Positions 20,533 to 33,617 are shown, counted from the stretch's first letter. The stretch: DNA of 64,000 nucleotides from Iris pallida (GCA_029216955.1 JANAVB010029819.1:36871331-36935330); one strand, 5' to 3'. Made by a program: numbers and translations. Notes: a model not told the origin generated them from the letters alone.

Positions 20533-22782
20533 AGTCTACCCACCTTAAAACAATTTCGTCCTCGAAATTTAGATGGTCGTACTCCTCCTAGGTCAAACCA
20601 CCAACAATCAAGGACGAAGCCACTACCTAGGCAACATACAAGGTCAACAAGCCAAATAGGGGTAGTAGACCTATACTGGGTCATGTCCAAAAATTGGCTC
20701 ACAGTTTTAGGTCATAAGGTGTTTTAATTCAAATCGAAGCCAAAAAAGAAAAATAACTCCATGGGGTAAATCAGGATGGAGCCTCGGGTCAGAAAAATCG
20801 TACTAAGAAAATGAAGCACACAATGGTATGCCTGAGTGGGACACTAAGGTCATGGGTGTAGTATGTCATGTCTAGGTCAGGTATGTGAAGTCAGTTTTGG
20901 GAAAACAACTAATCTTGTGCCCCAAATTTAAAAGTCACGGTAATGTGTCTACGGTGATCATAATTTAGAGTGGGAAGGGTCTATGGCCTAATTTTAACCA
21001 GAATTGGTGATGCAATAGTGGTACCAGGGGGACAGGTTAAATGGGAAAGTCTGTGGTCTCATCTGGGTGCACTAGTCATTCTAGATCAAGACTGTTCCTA
21101 TGGTATCAAAACGTACAAGCAATCTAAGGTGTCCAAATTCGGAAGGTAAGGGAACAACAATCATCAAGGCTATAGGGCCGTCTACCATCCTATATGAAAA
21201 TTGGTCATTAACAAGTAAGTGAGAATCATTAAAAGTTACCATTCCATAAAGTGGTAAAAGAAAATTGAAATTTTAGGCACAAACAATCACAATTAGATTT
21301 TAGTCTTGACACGATCTAAGTTGATCAGTTTCAGGATAAATCGAGACTTGGGCAAGATGGAAAATCAATGAAATCGAGTACGAGCACGAGCATCCAATGA
21401 TGAAGATCCAGGTCATGATTAAAGTTAATTTAACTGGATACGAATACGAGGTTCATAGGCGATAAAATAATTCCAAGAAGAATTGTCAAGGCTGTTGCGG
21501 ATAAGACTCTAGGGCAAGTTTAATTATGTTTCCATCCGCGTAGATTAATATATGAAAAGGCGAACCAAAACGCAATAGGTTGATCAGACCATCATACGCC
21601 GGTTCTGATTAGATAATATATTAGTGGGTGTACACCCAATAAAATATATCATGATCAAGCTCGAAAGGATAAGCTTGTAAAACTTAAGGATAAATTTATA
21701 GCAGAAGATATAAGTAAGGGTGGAAATAATGAAAGAAGATACATAGTCCAAGATTCTTAACCAATCGGGTCAAGCTTTCAAGGTAAGGTACAAGGTTAAG
21801 TATTTGAGGGTTCAAGCAGAACACCATCACATGCCAGGTCGAAAGAATTGAGCCAAGGTGGATCTCTAACTGAATTAAGAATTAATTTAGTATCATGGTA
21901 GAGGTTATAGTTTAGCCATTTGACCAGAAAATCATGTCAAGAAAATAGAGTACAAGGAGACAGATTTTAGTGGGACATGGAATACCTACATGAAGGTAGG
22001 CTAGTCTAGGTCTTACATGTGAAGTTTGTTGGGAGGTAACAGCTAGTATTATACTCTGAATATCTAGGTCACGGTAAAGGACGTCCAATGATCTAGAATA
22101 GAAAGTGGGAGTTCGAGACGTGACAAATTGATGCAAAATTGAAGAAGATCAAATTAACTCATGAAATCAGGAATCTAGTAAATAATTTAGGAACACAGTC
22201 CTAGGGATAGATAGGCTACTAGATGAATATAGTTAGGGTTCGATCAATCAAGGGTCAAGGTTAGAAGGTCTCAATAAAGTCTTGATTTGAGGAAATGTCG
22301 AGTAAGTCAGGTTTGGGTTACAGTCACATAGATTGGTAGAAAGAGTTTAAGCAAGATGCAAACTAGAGAGGACAGTTCATTTTAATGAAAGGCAATTAGC
22401 AAGAGGATTAGATGGCAAGAAACAAAATAAGAGTTTTCTCATAATTGTGATTGAGCACCCTAAAAATAAAAGATATTAATCTAACACTAAGGAAATTAAA
22501 ATCAACAACTACAAAATTTTTAAAATCATCAACTAATACCAGGATTCAAAGTTCTACAGTGAGTCCTCCAAAATCAAATTCAATCAAGAGAAAAAGAGTT
22601 TAAATCGTAATTTCAAATGAGATTCTCAAGGGTCATCCCAGGAATCTCTCAAAGTATCCTAGCAGTGATTGAGTATCCTCTCTCTCTAAGCCTATTCCTC
22701 AAATCCTATCGCAGGCTATAGTGATACTCTAGTTCGAATACCACTACATAAACTCGACCTGCATGGGCCACCACTAAAAATG
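20533..22782 (-). other. Internal domain of the LARD-type element, non-coding
   Basis: No open frame with retroviral motifs is present. The only recognisable piece is the extreme 3' end (about 20533-20575). It includes the polypurine tract and the GAGGACGAAATTGTTTTAAGG stretch that in chromoviruses is the pol tail. The region next to the 5' LTR (22740-22782) should hold the primer-binding site, but I could not recognise one with confidence. Confidence 0.75.
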
Positions 22783-25700
22783 TGTCACGACCCGCACCCT
22801 AGAGTAAGGACACGAGAAGTGGGTACGTCCAGCCTACGCCGCAGTATCGGCGGTAGAACGCTGTCCTAGGTCAATCATCTAACAATATAAAGTACCTGTA
22901 CAGTTTATACTCTCCGAATGGAGGTGACAAACAGAAAATAAACTCAATCACATCTAGGTAGAGAATGAAGAACAGATAGATAGTAACTCAAAGAGAACCA
23001 TAGCATAGACGAAATAAGACTAAGTGTCTAAGATACATAACATCCAGAATGACAACTCATAATACAAAGTCTAAGAGTCTATACAACTCAACATCTCAAA
23101 ATACAACTCAGATGTGAGACAAAAAGATATAGAAAGACTGCCTAGTCTAAACTGGTCTAGACTACTGGAACAACCTCCTCAGCTGCAGGTGGATCCTGCT
23201 GAGGGTCCACAACATAAGTATCATCTAGTCCTGCTCCATAATAGGTAGACACCAGGGCTTCATCCTCATCCTCTGTAATATTTTCAACAGGTCCAATCAG
23301 GACGGGAACGAGCACAATACATCTCACGCAGTTCATAGTAAGATAGGAAATATAAAGCATGCAATAGAGTAAAATACAGGAAACGCTGAAGGAAGATACA
23401 TGTAGCAAAAGAGAGAACTGTAATGAAATATCTACTATAATAGAGAACTAGCAGTGTCTAGTGAGTCAGAGTAAAATATAGACATATGAAATGGCATAGG
23501 AGATTCATGGCTACAGCTAAGAGTGATTCATGACTACACTACTTTGGATATTATTCACATGACTATTTCCACTCCCCCATCCCCAATCAATACACAAGGA
23601 TCCATTCAGGTTATGTTAAGATTCGTGATAAGCCCATAAATGGGAGATTCATGAGAGGCTCTGTGAGCATGAGAGTACATGAGTCACAAGCGATTCGTGA
23701 ATCTATGAAAGCATAGAGATACATGATGATTCGTGAAAAGCACAAACATGCTGTATCTGATGCTCCCGAGGGGGATAACATCTCATGAAAAGATCCATAT
23801 AGTACCAATCCGTGATAACAATCGTGTCAGCATCAAGTAAAGTAATCTAGAGCAAGAATATAAATCCTGGCAAATATGAAACGGTCAGAGAATGTACTCG
23901 CCTGATAACTGAATGTCTGAAGAGGATATACTGTCTGAGGAGAGGTGTATGGCTCCTAATCAGAGCAATATAAGTCACAATGTATCCACAATGATAAAAT
24001 AAAGTATACAATGCATACTACATGATTCTAGGTCAAACTGGTCAAAAGTCAACTCTTGGTCAACTCTAATAGTCAAACCAGGTCACAAGAAGTCATACTA
24101 AGCCAAATAAGGTCAAACAAGATCAAACAAGGTCAAACAAGTTTAATCTAGGTTAAAGTCAACTCCTGGTCAACACTCTAATCAAACTAGTTAATTACTA
24201 GTCAACATGATCAATCTGGATCAAGTCTAGATCAAACTTAGACCAACTAAGGCATTGGTCAAACAAAGACTAGTCAGTTAGGGTAATTAGGTCAAACATG
24301 GTCTGACTAGTTGAACTAGTCATTTATTAGGTCAATTAGGTCATGGTTTGACCAATAGTTGACTTTAGTCAACCATGGTCAACAATGGTCAAACAATGTT
24401 AAACTAGTTAGGGTTAGTCAAACTAGTCCTCCTATGTTAGTTTAAGTCAAAACTAGGTTAAGGTAGTTCAAATTTGACCTAAGGTTGACCTTGGTCAACA
24501 CTTAGTCAAATTGGGGTCAAACTAGCTAAGTCTTGGTTTACTAGTCAATTAGGGTTAGGCCTAATAGCCATAGGCTAGTATCATAGCCCATAGGTTAGTA
24601 TTCCTAGGTCAAGGCTATAGGGTTCATAGGTTTACACCTATAATAGGGTCTATACATTATACCTATATATAGGGGTCAATATGTATATACCCATACCCAA
24701 ATATATAACTTATATTTATACACACAACTATATAACATATAGACACATATATGTATATGTATATATATATACCTAATACAATATATATATATAGAGATAT
24801 AATGAGAGAGAGAGAGAGAATCATATAGAGAGAGATAGACAGAGACAGGAAGAAGGGGGGGAGAGGTTCCAGAATTTCTGGAACCAGATTTGGTCCCAAC
24901 ACACACACACCAACCTACATAATACATACATATGTGTATATACACATCTATACACATGTGTACGCCCTAAAAACTCACATACACACACATATATATATAT
25001 ATACATATGTATACAATACTGAAATACACATATACATGTATAAATCATACTAAAAATCAAATCAAAACTCATTTCTAAAAACTGGAAATTTATCCAAACT
25101 CTGGAATTAGGGACTGTGAACAGGTAAATAGGGTAAACTCATTTACACCCTCCAAATCGAGCTAAGGCTCGAATCCCTAGGTTGGTAACACTAGCCTCAC
25201 ACATATACTAGTGTCCTAGGTGCCTGACACGACACCACGACACGACACGGCGTGTCCACGGGTTTAAAAACACAAACGGGTAAGTCACAGTGTCACAGCG
25301 TCGTGCACGCGTGCACTTTGCTCTAGGACACGACACACGTGTCTAGAAGTCTCGTGCTCGTGTCCCTAGGTTCGCCTAGGGTCAGGCTAGGTGTCAGTAT
25401 GTCTGCACGATGTCCACGTGTCCTCAGGACACGATACGAAGCCCGTATCAGTCGTGAAAATTTGACTGATACGCGTGTTTTGCGCTGCGTCGTGCAGAGA
25501 TGCACACGCCTCGTGGACACGACACGGGCCACGTGGGGCCTCGTGCTCATGTCCACGTGTAGCCCACGTGTTGGGCTACACAATCGTGTCACCATGAGGT
25601 GTCATTGTGTCATGTCCGTGCGACACGAGACACTCGAAGTTGGTGTCTGTGCGTGTGTGCGCTGACAGCCCGTGTCCAGTGCGAGTGAGATTTCTCACTC

Positions 25701-27032
25701 GACACGACACGAGGCGACACCAAATTTTGGGGGCATGTGCGTAGACATTGCCCCTTCGTGTCCACCAATTTTCCCGTGTCCTAGTGTCGTGTGTAGGGAG
25801 AACCAAGGGGGTGGTAGCAGGGGATTTTTATAGTGTAAAAACAGTGTCTAAACAGTGTGTGTCCAGTGAGCTTTGTGTCCAGTTTTGGACACGACACAAG
25901 CTCAAAACGTGCACAGTGACACAGGGTTAGGTTTAGGGTTAGCTAGGCTAGGTTTTTGGTTAAAAGGATTAACAAAACAGTGTGTATATTAATGTGACAG
26001 TGAGCTAAAAAAATAGTAAAATACAATGAAATAAATTAGGATACGTGTCCGATACGACACCAAACAATTCCTAGATTTCACCAAACTTTACCCACAGCTA
26101 GTATACACCTATATGCATACATTTATGAAGAAAAATTACAACATTAATATGGTTTAGAGACATTTACCTATATGTGCAAAATCCTTGAAAACTCAATAAA
26201 TGAGGGGGGTGTCCAAGTCCACTTATGGGTGTGTCCAAGTCCTTGTGTCCAACTTGCTAGCCTCCCTTAGCACCCTCTAGGTTGTAGGAACCCAATGCAA
26301 GAGGTTTGAAGTGATTTGGATCACTATGTTGAGAGTTGTGAATTTTCCAAGAAAAGGCTATTTTCAATGATTTAAAACATGTAAATTTTAATACAAGGAA
26401 ATGAACTAATATATAGGAATGATCAACCAAGGGGGGGGTGTCTTGGCCGGCCAAGCATGGCCAAGGCATGGGGGTATGGGGGGGTTGTCTTGCTTCTAGG
26501 CTAAGAGAAGGACTTTGTAAAGGGTTTTAAGATATTTTGCATAAATTAAGCAAAATATCAATAAGTAAATATCTAGATATTTATATAGCTTTGACTACCA
26601 TGAAATATCTAATCCTCTTAGTCATTCTAGGTTAGTAGCTAACCTATGGATTAGGGTAATTAGGTTAGGGATTAGCAAGTCACTAATCTAAAAGTCCATG
26701 AATAGTAAAATCTCACTAATCCCACTAAATTCCAAATAAATTCCTAAAAATTACCAAAATACCCCTATGGCTAAAAATCACTAAAATGATATTCTAAGCC
26801 TATGGTCAAGCTCTCATGGTCATGGCAACTTCTAGGTTAGAGAAACTAGGGTTTACACTAAGGTTTACTAACAAAGTCACAAAGTCATAAGTCATGACTT
26901 AGCATGACTTTAGAAATGGTTTAACTTAATTAAAATCACCAGAAAATCATACCATGACTAAAATACCATTAATAAATAATAGAAAATAATAAATTTTCAA
27001 AAATCCCCAATTTCAGAAAACAGGGTGTTACA
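22783..27032 (-). repeat. 5' LTR of the LARD-type element (full length, 4250 bp)
   Basis: Complete LTR, plus-strand TGTCACGACCCGC (22783) to CAGGGTGTTACA (27032). It carries the same internal fields as copy 1 at an offset of 6500 bp. Small differences include AT and AG microsatellite lengths near 24765-24830 and scattered C/T and G/A changes. It abuts chromovirus integrase sequence at 27033. Confidence 0.92.
23157..23272 (-). other. Exon-like conserved coding stretch in LTR (copy 2)
   Basis: Same stretch as 16657-16772. The one base change seen between the two copies within it leaves the frame open. Confidence 0.45.
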
Positions 27033-28269
27033 ATCCATGAGGATGGTATACTTCGACATGGGAGGCATCTTTGTGTACCTAGCGGAGATATCAGACAGAA
27101 GATCATGGCAGAAGCTCACAGTTCTCAGTATTCGATTCATCCTGGTGGCACGAAAATGTACTGTGATATCCGTTAGCACTTTTGGTGGAATGGCATGAAG
27201 AGGAAGATAGTCCAGTTTGTCTCTCGGTGTTTGGTTTGCCAACAAGTTAAAGCTGAACATCAGAGACCGGCTGGACTTCTTCAGCCTTTGTCGATTTCAG
27301 AATTGAATTGGGAGCATATAACCATGGATTTTTTGACTGGAATACCTAGGTCCCCGGCCGGTAGAGATGCTATTTAGGTTATTATAGACAGGCTCACGAA
27401 GGTGGCTCACTTTCTCCCATTCAGAGTTGTTCAGTCGAAGGCTCAGCTAGCAGAGATGTACCTCAGGCAGATCATAAGATTTTACGGTATTCCAGTCAGT
27501 ATCATCTCGGACAGAGATTTAAGATTTACGTTGCACTTTTGGCACAGTCTGCAAGAGAGTTTAGGGACTCGCCTCCAGTTCAGCTCAGCTTATCATCCGT
27601 AGACAGATGGTCAGTCAGAGCATACCATACGAACCTTGGAAGATATGTTGAGATCTTGTACAATCGACTTCGGTGGTTCGTGGGAAGATCACCTGCACCT
27701 GGTGGAGTTCTCGTACAACAACAGTTTCCAAGCCAGTATTCAGATGGCACCGTTCGAGGTACTGTATGGTAGGAAGTACAGATCCCCGCTAGCATAGGAT
27801 GTTATTTGAGAAAGACAGATGCTCGGTCCGAAAATGGTTACTCAGACAGTTGAGGTGGTCAGAAGAGTCAGAGATCATCTTCGAGTTGCAAAATATCGCC
27901 AGCGTCATTGGGTCGATTCTCATCAGCATCCCTCTGAATTTTCTGTCGGCGACCATGTATTCTTTAGGATCTCGCCTAACCGTGGCGTCATTCATTTTGG
28001 CGTACGGGAAAAGCTTAGTCCTAGGTATATAGGACCGTTCGATATCCTCGAGCGAGTAGGAGACGTGTCCTATCGTCTCGTTCTCCTACTGTCGTTGCGT
28101 GAGGTGCATGATATCTTCCATGTAGCCCAATTACGACGGTATATCCCGAATCTGAGTCATGTCCTTGATCATTCAAAATTGGTTGTTGGACCAACCTTTC
28201 GTATGAGGAGAGACCCATTTCCATATTGGACCGGAGAGAGAAGATACTCTGGAACAAGACTATTAGTTT
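27033..28269 (+). pseudogene. Chromovirus (Tekay/Del-like) integrase
   Basis: One frame broken by several stops and no frameshift until the C-terminus. It has the zinc-binding H-H-C-C region (AEAHSSQYSIHPG and CLVCQQVK) and then the core, WEHITMDFLTGIP with the first Asp and IISDRDLRFT with the second. The third acidic residue is expected after [13 protein letters not shown]. The C-terminal part has FSVGDHVFFRISPNRGV and KLSPRYIGPFDILERVG, the GPF/Y-type region of gypsy integrases, then VHDIFHVAQLRRYIP. Integrase inserts the cDNA into chromosomes. Several stops are TAG where Gln (CAG) or Trp (TGG) is conserved in the family. Confidence 0.9.
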
Positions 28270-28492
28270 AGTCCATGTTGCTTGGGGTCATCACTCTCTA
28301 GGTGAGTCAACGTAGGAGCGTGAAGATGATATCCTATCGCGATATCCTGACCTGTTTGACTCGTGAGGTCTAATGTCTTCCTTATACCTCATGCCTTCGA
28401 TTCCTTGCTTGCATGATTGATTGTTTGATTGATTGCTTAATATAGCTTGCCCTTGCCTCTCTAGCCTCTTAATTAAATTTTGAAGACGAAAT
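28270..28492 (+). pseudogene. Decayed C-terminal (chromodomain region) tail of chromovirus pol
   Basis: This is where a Tekay/Del integrase would carry its chromodomain. Only frame-shifted traces (SLVHVAWGHH-like) and the final pol tail with GAAGACGAAATTCTTTTAAGG are seen. No intact chromodomain can be read. Confidence 0.45.
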
Positions 28493-28512
28493 TCTTTTAA
28501 GGTGGGTAGAGT
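28493..28512 (+). promoter_or_regulatory. Polypurine tract of the chromovirus
   Basis: TTTTAAGGTGGGTAGAG lies directly before the LTR start TGTAACGCCC. Confidence 0.8.
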
Positions 28513-31267
28513 TGTAACGCCCGTAGTTCGTATTATGTATTTTGGTATACGTGTACGGAACTTCGACCCGTAATTAGACTTGTCTTGCTTAACTTTATCC
28601 TGGTTTAATCTTGCCTTGGTTTATTTTGGGTTCATCCTGGTTCGACTTGTCTTGACTGGCTAGTCTTGGGTTTTTCATTGGCATGGGTTAGTTAGCATTT
28701 TCTGGTTCATGTAGTTTATCCTGGCCTTGGCCTGCATTGGGTTCGGTTGGGTTCGGCTTGGTTGGGCTCGGTTTGGGTCGATATGTAAACCCCTATCTAC
28801 CACCATCCCTCATTTATTAACCCAACAACCATTCTCTCTCCTCATTCATTACTCATTACTACTTCCTTTCTTCTTCCTCATTACTCCTCCACCGAGCACC
28901 ACCGTAGGCAAGTGCAACTTGCTTCTTGAAGGAACTCAAGTTTTATTGTTCTATTGTCTTCCTCACGAGATTCTAAGACACTTTAGTACTTAGCATTTCT
29001 AGTTTCCATGGTTCATTTCATGTAGATCTAAGTTTGTTGTATTTTCGGATTTCTCGGTTTTGATCTACTAAATTGGCTTGTTTTCGAAAACTAATAGTTC
29101 TATGCAGAAGGCATTCTGATGTTACGCAAGTTTGATTTTGGAATAGTTGGATTTCATCGAGTCTTGGCCGAGATGGGGCTTTTCTTGAGCTCTTGAGCGT
29201 TTACGCCTGCTTGTCTTGGCCTTGGGGAGAAGATGAAGTTTTCACACACACGACGTGCTAGCGTAGTATTTAGTTTTACGCCCACGTTCAACGTGCCAGC
29301 GTATTATTTACCCACTTTATGCACACGTTTTAACGTACCTGCGTAGTGTCCCCTTTACGCACACGCATAGCGTGCCAGCGTAATCCTTTCTACGCCGAGT
29401 TCACTTGAACTCTACGCGGGGGCCACTCTCGCTCGCGTAGAGTCGTGCTCGCGTAGACACTCCATCGCTCGTGTAGAGCCTCACGTGCGTAGAGTTTTAC
29501 TTGGGTGCTTGTCCGCGTAAAGTTTCGCTTGCATAGGGTGCTTGCTAGCGTAGAGTTCCCGCTCGCGTAGAAGCGGTCTTTCCTTGGTCTTGCCAGCGTA
29601 TAGCCATTTTTACGCTTGAGGCCCCTTGGCCTAGCGTAGAGATTTTCGAGCGTCGTGTCTTGCTCACGCATAACCTTGCTAGTGTAGAGCTACCTTACTC
29701 CGTGTCTTGCTCGTGTAAAGCTATTTTTACGCTCAGGGCCTCATAGCCTAGTGTGGTTTCATTCGCGTAGAGGCTTGAGCCCTATACGCACCCGTTTGCT
29801 TTATTGTTCTTGCAACTCTTGTCACGAACTTGATAACTTGAATTGATTGACATGACTGGACAAATAATTGTACATGGCATGGTATGACAAGTAACTGACA
29901 TGACATGACATGACTTGACGAGACATGACAAACAAGCCTGATGGGAACTATTGAAAGCTGTTACGACGGCTAGCATGACATGACAAGAATGAATGGTCTG
30001 GACACCGTGGACGATTGTGTTTGTACAAATGAACCAGTATTGTCTTGCATCATGTCTAGGAAAGGGATCCCTGAGTACCACGGTCAGGGGTACCTACTGA
30101 AATTGACTAAGGCTAATAACTAGAATAACTTAGTAGTCATGAAGAGATTTTCCAGCTATAGGCAATCCCGTTATCTGGGCGAGCATGTGGACTTATAGCC
30201 TGCACACTGTCATGTGTTGCACATTTCCAGCACACTGTCATGTGTTGTACCTTTCATGAATGGATATTCGACCTGAATAACCTGGATGGTCTGCAAGATT
30301 TGTGGCTGTTGGAATATCTCATTGCATCTTGCTAGTAACTAGGCCTGTGATAACCCTAGTTAGTTAAAGTATCAAGCCGTACTTATTGCTTGGCCGTGAT
30401 TGATTGGATAGAGTCTAACCCAGTCTAGTCTTGTCCTGATCCTGTACAAGATTGTAACATGACATGACCTGATTGCTTGTGCTTTATTTATCGATAAATG
30501 GTGGGAGACCAAGTTCTGTTCAGATGAAGGGTTACAACCCTGGTCCTTGTTTGGTTTAAGGATTGTAACTTGGTTATCAGAATATTCCCATGGTTATCTT
30601 ATCGTATATCATCATGATTTTCCATATCTCCAGTTTTATTATGTTATTTGTTTTATGCTAATTGCTGGTTTTAGTTCTTAAGTGAAGCCTCCTTTGTGGC
30701 ACTTGCTCTTTCTGGGATCTGATCCAGCTGGTTTTGTATGGCCAGATACCGGAGTAGCTCCAGAGCATCTCCCTACCTTCCAGCCAAATGGTGACCACCA
30801 GGCGTAACCAAGGCAACGAGTGGTTTTTCCTTTTGTTCTCCCACTTTATTGTAAAAATATTCTTTTGAGGCGTTTAGCCGACGAACACATGTTAGCTCGT
30901 ATTGCACTTTACTTACTGTCTGCCTACAGGCTGTAACATGATTAACAAATCCTAGGGTTGATCATATATGACTAAAACTCTCGCTAGTCTGCAAATTTTG
31001 TACGACTAACTTCATGATCATCCAAATATGTAATGTATGGGATGCCTTACTATTGTATATTTGGTGCTCTGACATCCTGTAACTATTATTACTTGCTTGA
31101 GATTGAGACAATAGACTTGTTCATGACCATAAGAGACTGATGGCTTGTAGTTAAACCCTCATATATCTAGACAGCCGTGACCGTATAGCGAGGTGGATTC
31201 TATTTCAATATACGTAGCTAGCTATGTATGCCCCCGCTCTCCAGTATTCTGGTTCTGGGGCATTACA
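28513..31267 (+). repeat. 3' LTR of the Tekay/Del-like chromovirus
   Basis: The LTR is 2755 bp from TGTAACGCCCG to GGGGCATTACA, with inverted ends TGTAAYGCCC. It contains a long field of GCGTAGAG/TACGC words (29230-29780) and a TGACA-rich stretch (29845-29985). It ends inside a LINE reading frame (NICWRVQGG at 31268-31310), so the chromovirus was inserted into the LINE. The 5' LTR is missing from the window. Confidence 0.85.
29230..29780. repeat. Degenerate GCGTAGAG/TACGC minisatellite in the chromovirus LTR
   Basis: The word GCGTAGA (or GTGTAGA), or its complement-like TTTACGC, recurs every 20-45 bp more than 20 times. Unit length is not constant. Confidence 0.75.
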
Positions 31268-31274
31268 ATCCAGC

Positions 31275-33030
31275 CCCCTTGAACCCTCCAACAGATGTTG
31301 CCCATAAAGTATTTACGAATATCTAAGATGCTCGACCAAGTTGCGGAAGCATGCCTACACTTCTTAATAGTCTAAATGGAGCTATTGTGAAGATATGTGC
31401 ACGTCAATAGCCGTACCCACAGCTGATGTGGTTGATCAAGAAGCCTCCACAGCAATTTGCCGATGAGAGATTCGTTGACCCAAGCCGAATTCATGAAGCC
31501 AAGCCCGCCTTCTCGTTTCGATTTGGTGAGTTTGTCCCAGGAAAGGAAGTGAATCTTGCGATCGACACTGTCGTGTCCCCACCAAAAACTCCTTTGATGC
31601 AGTGATACCTCGTCAGAGATGGCTTTAGGAATCTTGTACGTCGACATGTGGTAGATGGGGATCGACGCTAATATCGACTGAATAAGCATAGATCTCCCGG
31701 CAAGTGACGTGAGTTTGTATTTCCAACCTTGGAGCCTGCTAGTATATTTGGCTATCAATGGTGAGTAAGTGCTGCACTTTCCTTTGGGAAGAAGGAGGGC
31801 ATGTCCCAAGTAGTTGTCGTTCGTTGCCATTGGGGAGAGATGCAAAGCGTTAGCCATAGTTGTCTTATCTTGGACTTCGACCCATTTGCTGAAGTGAATG
31901 CTTGACTTGCCATAGTTGATCGACAGCCCTGACCATGTCGAGTATGTATGGAGAATCTCTTAGACAGTGGCGAGCGCGGGCCATTTGGCCTGGCCAAAGA
32001 TGAGTAAATCATCAGCAAAAAACAAGTGCGAGATGGAAGGACCGTACCGATTGATGCGGATGCCATGATAGAGATCGTTCTGCTCGTAGGTGTAAAAGAG
32101 CCTGGATAGAACTTCGGAACAGAGAATCAAGATGTAGGGAGACATTGGACATCCTTGACGATTGCCCTCTTTGGTTTGAACCAGCCCTCAGGGTGGCCAT
32201 TGATGAGAATTGGCTAGCTAGGCGTAGTGATACATTCCATGATGAGTGAGTTGGCGCGGCCTTGGATTCCAACCCCATGCAACACCGATTTGATAAATGG
32301 CCGTGCAATTCGTTCATAAGCTTTAGACGAGTCGATTTTAAGGGAAAATGAATTCTTTTTCTTCGACATGTACTTCATGGCATTGAAGACTTCGTGGGCG
32401 ATAATGACATTATCAGTGATATGTCTTTCAGGAACGAATGCGTTTTGATAGGGGGCGATGAGTTTGTCGAGGAGAGGACGGATCCTGGCGGTGATGATCT
32501 TCGAGACGACTTTGTACAACACGTTACATAGTGCAATAGGCCTGAAGTCCACAGGAGTGGCTGGATGTTCTCGTTTAGGGATGAGGACAATGTGTGTGTG
32601 ATTGATCTTGGGTGGGAGAGACCCAGTGATGAATGCTTGTTGCACTGTGCTCGTGAGGTCGTCACCCACAATCTGCCAATTCTTTTGGTAAAATAGGACA
32701 GGACAGCCGTCAGGACTCGGGGCTTTAAGCGCTCCCATTTCCTTGATAGTACTCTCGACCTCCTCCCTAATAGGAACTTCACCCAGGCCTTGATTCTCTT
32801 CTGAACTGATGAGATGATCTATGATGATGAATGAATCGTCCATTGGCAGAGACTCGTTAGTTCCGAATAGGGTCCTGAAGTGATCGATGATGGTAGAGGA
32901 AATTTGCGCTTGATCATTCGTCCATATGCCGGAGGCCAGTTATAGAGATCGGATGTCGTTCCTTCGCCTTCTGGTGGTGGCTTTGACATGGAAATATTTG
33001 GTGCATTTGTCCCCTTCATGAATCCATCTG
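31275..33030 (-). pseudogene. LINE reverse transcriptase and post-RT region (remnant 1)
   Basis: RT blocks in order are [76 protein letters not shown] (first catalytic Asp), ILINGHPEGWFKPK, SPYILILCSEVLS and LFFADDLLIFG (catalytic DD). The thumb and connection follow, with GWKYKLTSLAGRSMLIQSIL and RSFWWGHDSVDRKIHFLSWD. A one-base loss near 32150, just after WFKPK, shifts the frame, and there are several stops. The enzyme primes reverse transcription on nicked target DNA. Homologous to 53600-55000 of remnant 2. Confidence 0.9.
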
Positions 33031-33149
33031 CACTTTACTCTTTGTCTCCAATAGGTCGCTTCCAATGAAAGAAGTGACTTGAACTCCATGCAGACATATT
33101 TCTCGTCCCGCAGATTCTTCTCTGATACCTGCGCCTATTGAATTATAAG

Positions 33150-33545
33150 GAGTTCATTGTGAAGAGAAGAAATACGATTCTTGATATTCCCGAACTCTGT
33201 GAAACTCTATTTTTTTCAGCTTGGCAACAGTATTTTGAAGTTTGTCAAGAAGAGTATGATTTGCGTTGCGGTCTCCTTCTGCCCAGATGGATGAGAGGTT
33301 TTTCGAGAAGTTCGGACTGTGCATCCAGTGAGATTCGAATCGGGGAGTTCGTTTCTTATGTGGGAGTTTGTTGCTCGTATTGAGAAGGATTGGCGTATGA
33401 TCGCTGTTGTAGCGTGGCAGTGTGGAGACAGTTGTAAAAGGGTGGTGGCGACACCAATGGCAGTGTGGAGACAGTTGCAAAAGGGTGATGGCGACACCAG
33501 TTGCAAAAGCTTGGGCAGTGTGGAGACAGTTTGTATTTTATAATG
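33150..33545 (-). pseudogene. LINE endonuclease C-terminal end and linker (remnant 1)
   Basis: Contains SDHTPILLNTSNKLPHKKRT and RFESHWMHSPNF, the usual end of the L1 endonuclease domain (S-D-H catalytic region) and start of the linker. The remaining N-terminal endonuclease is absent. A small tandem repeat has grown across the endonuclease end (33412-33535). Confidence 0.75.
33412..33535. repeat. Tandem repeat in LINE endonuclease remnant
   Basis: Two to three units of about 50 bp built from GGCAGTGTGGAGACAGTTG and CAAAAGGGTGATGGCGACACC. Confidence 0.85.
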
Positions 33546-33617
33546 ATCAAGACTTGATTGCTATTTAATTATGTGTTTAATATTACTTTTGTTTAAAATT
33601 ATTTCAGTTAGTATATT

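Larger units (their letters stand above)
16343..27032 (-). mobile_element. Non-coding long-LTR retroelement (LARD type) nested in a chromovirus
   Basis: Two direct repeats of about 4.2 kb (16343-20532 and 22783-27032) flank 2.25 kb without meaningful ORFs. The repeats are offset by exactly 6500 bp at both ends and differ by roughly two dozen substitutions that I could see, mostly transitions. In minus orientation each LTR starts TGTAACACCC and ends GGGTCGTGACA. A polypurine tract (TTTTAAGGTGGGTAGACT) precedes the 3' LTR. The left LTR lacks its last 60 bp, and the flanking chromovirus has lost the rest of RT and RNase H at the same junction, so one deletion removed both. Gene products must come from another element. 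Confidence 0.88.
31268..33545 (-). mobile_element. L1-type LINE remnant 1
   Basis: From right to left on the minus strand it holds the endonuclease C-terminal end and linker (about 33545-33150), the reverse transcriptase (about 32900-31960) and part of the post-RT region (31960-31275). The 5' part of ORF2 and the C-terminal zinc/RNase H parts are missing. The left end is cut by the chromovirus LTR. Confidence 0.85.

Noticed and set aside
22740..22782. Primer-binding site of the LARD-type element
   Set aside because: TGGTGGCCCATGC and TGGTATTCGAAC both begin with TGG, but neither convincingly matches a tRNA 3' end that I know, and both are offset from the LTR end.
31268..31272. ATCCA after the chromovirus LTR, identical to ATCCA after the LARD LTR at 27033
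   Set aside because: Considered as target duplications, but the partner left ends are missing for both elements, so the match may be chance.
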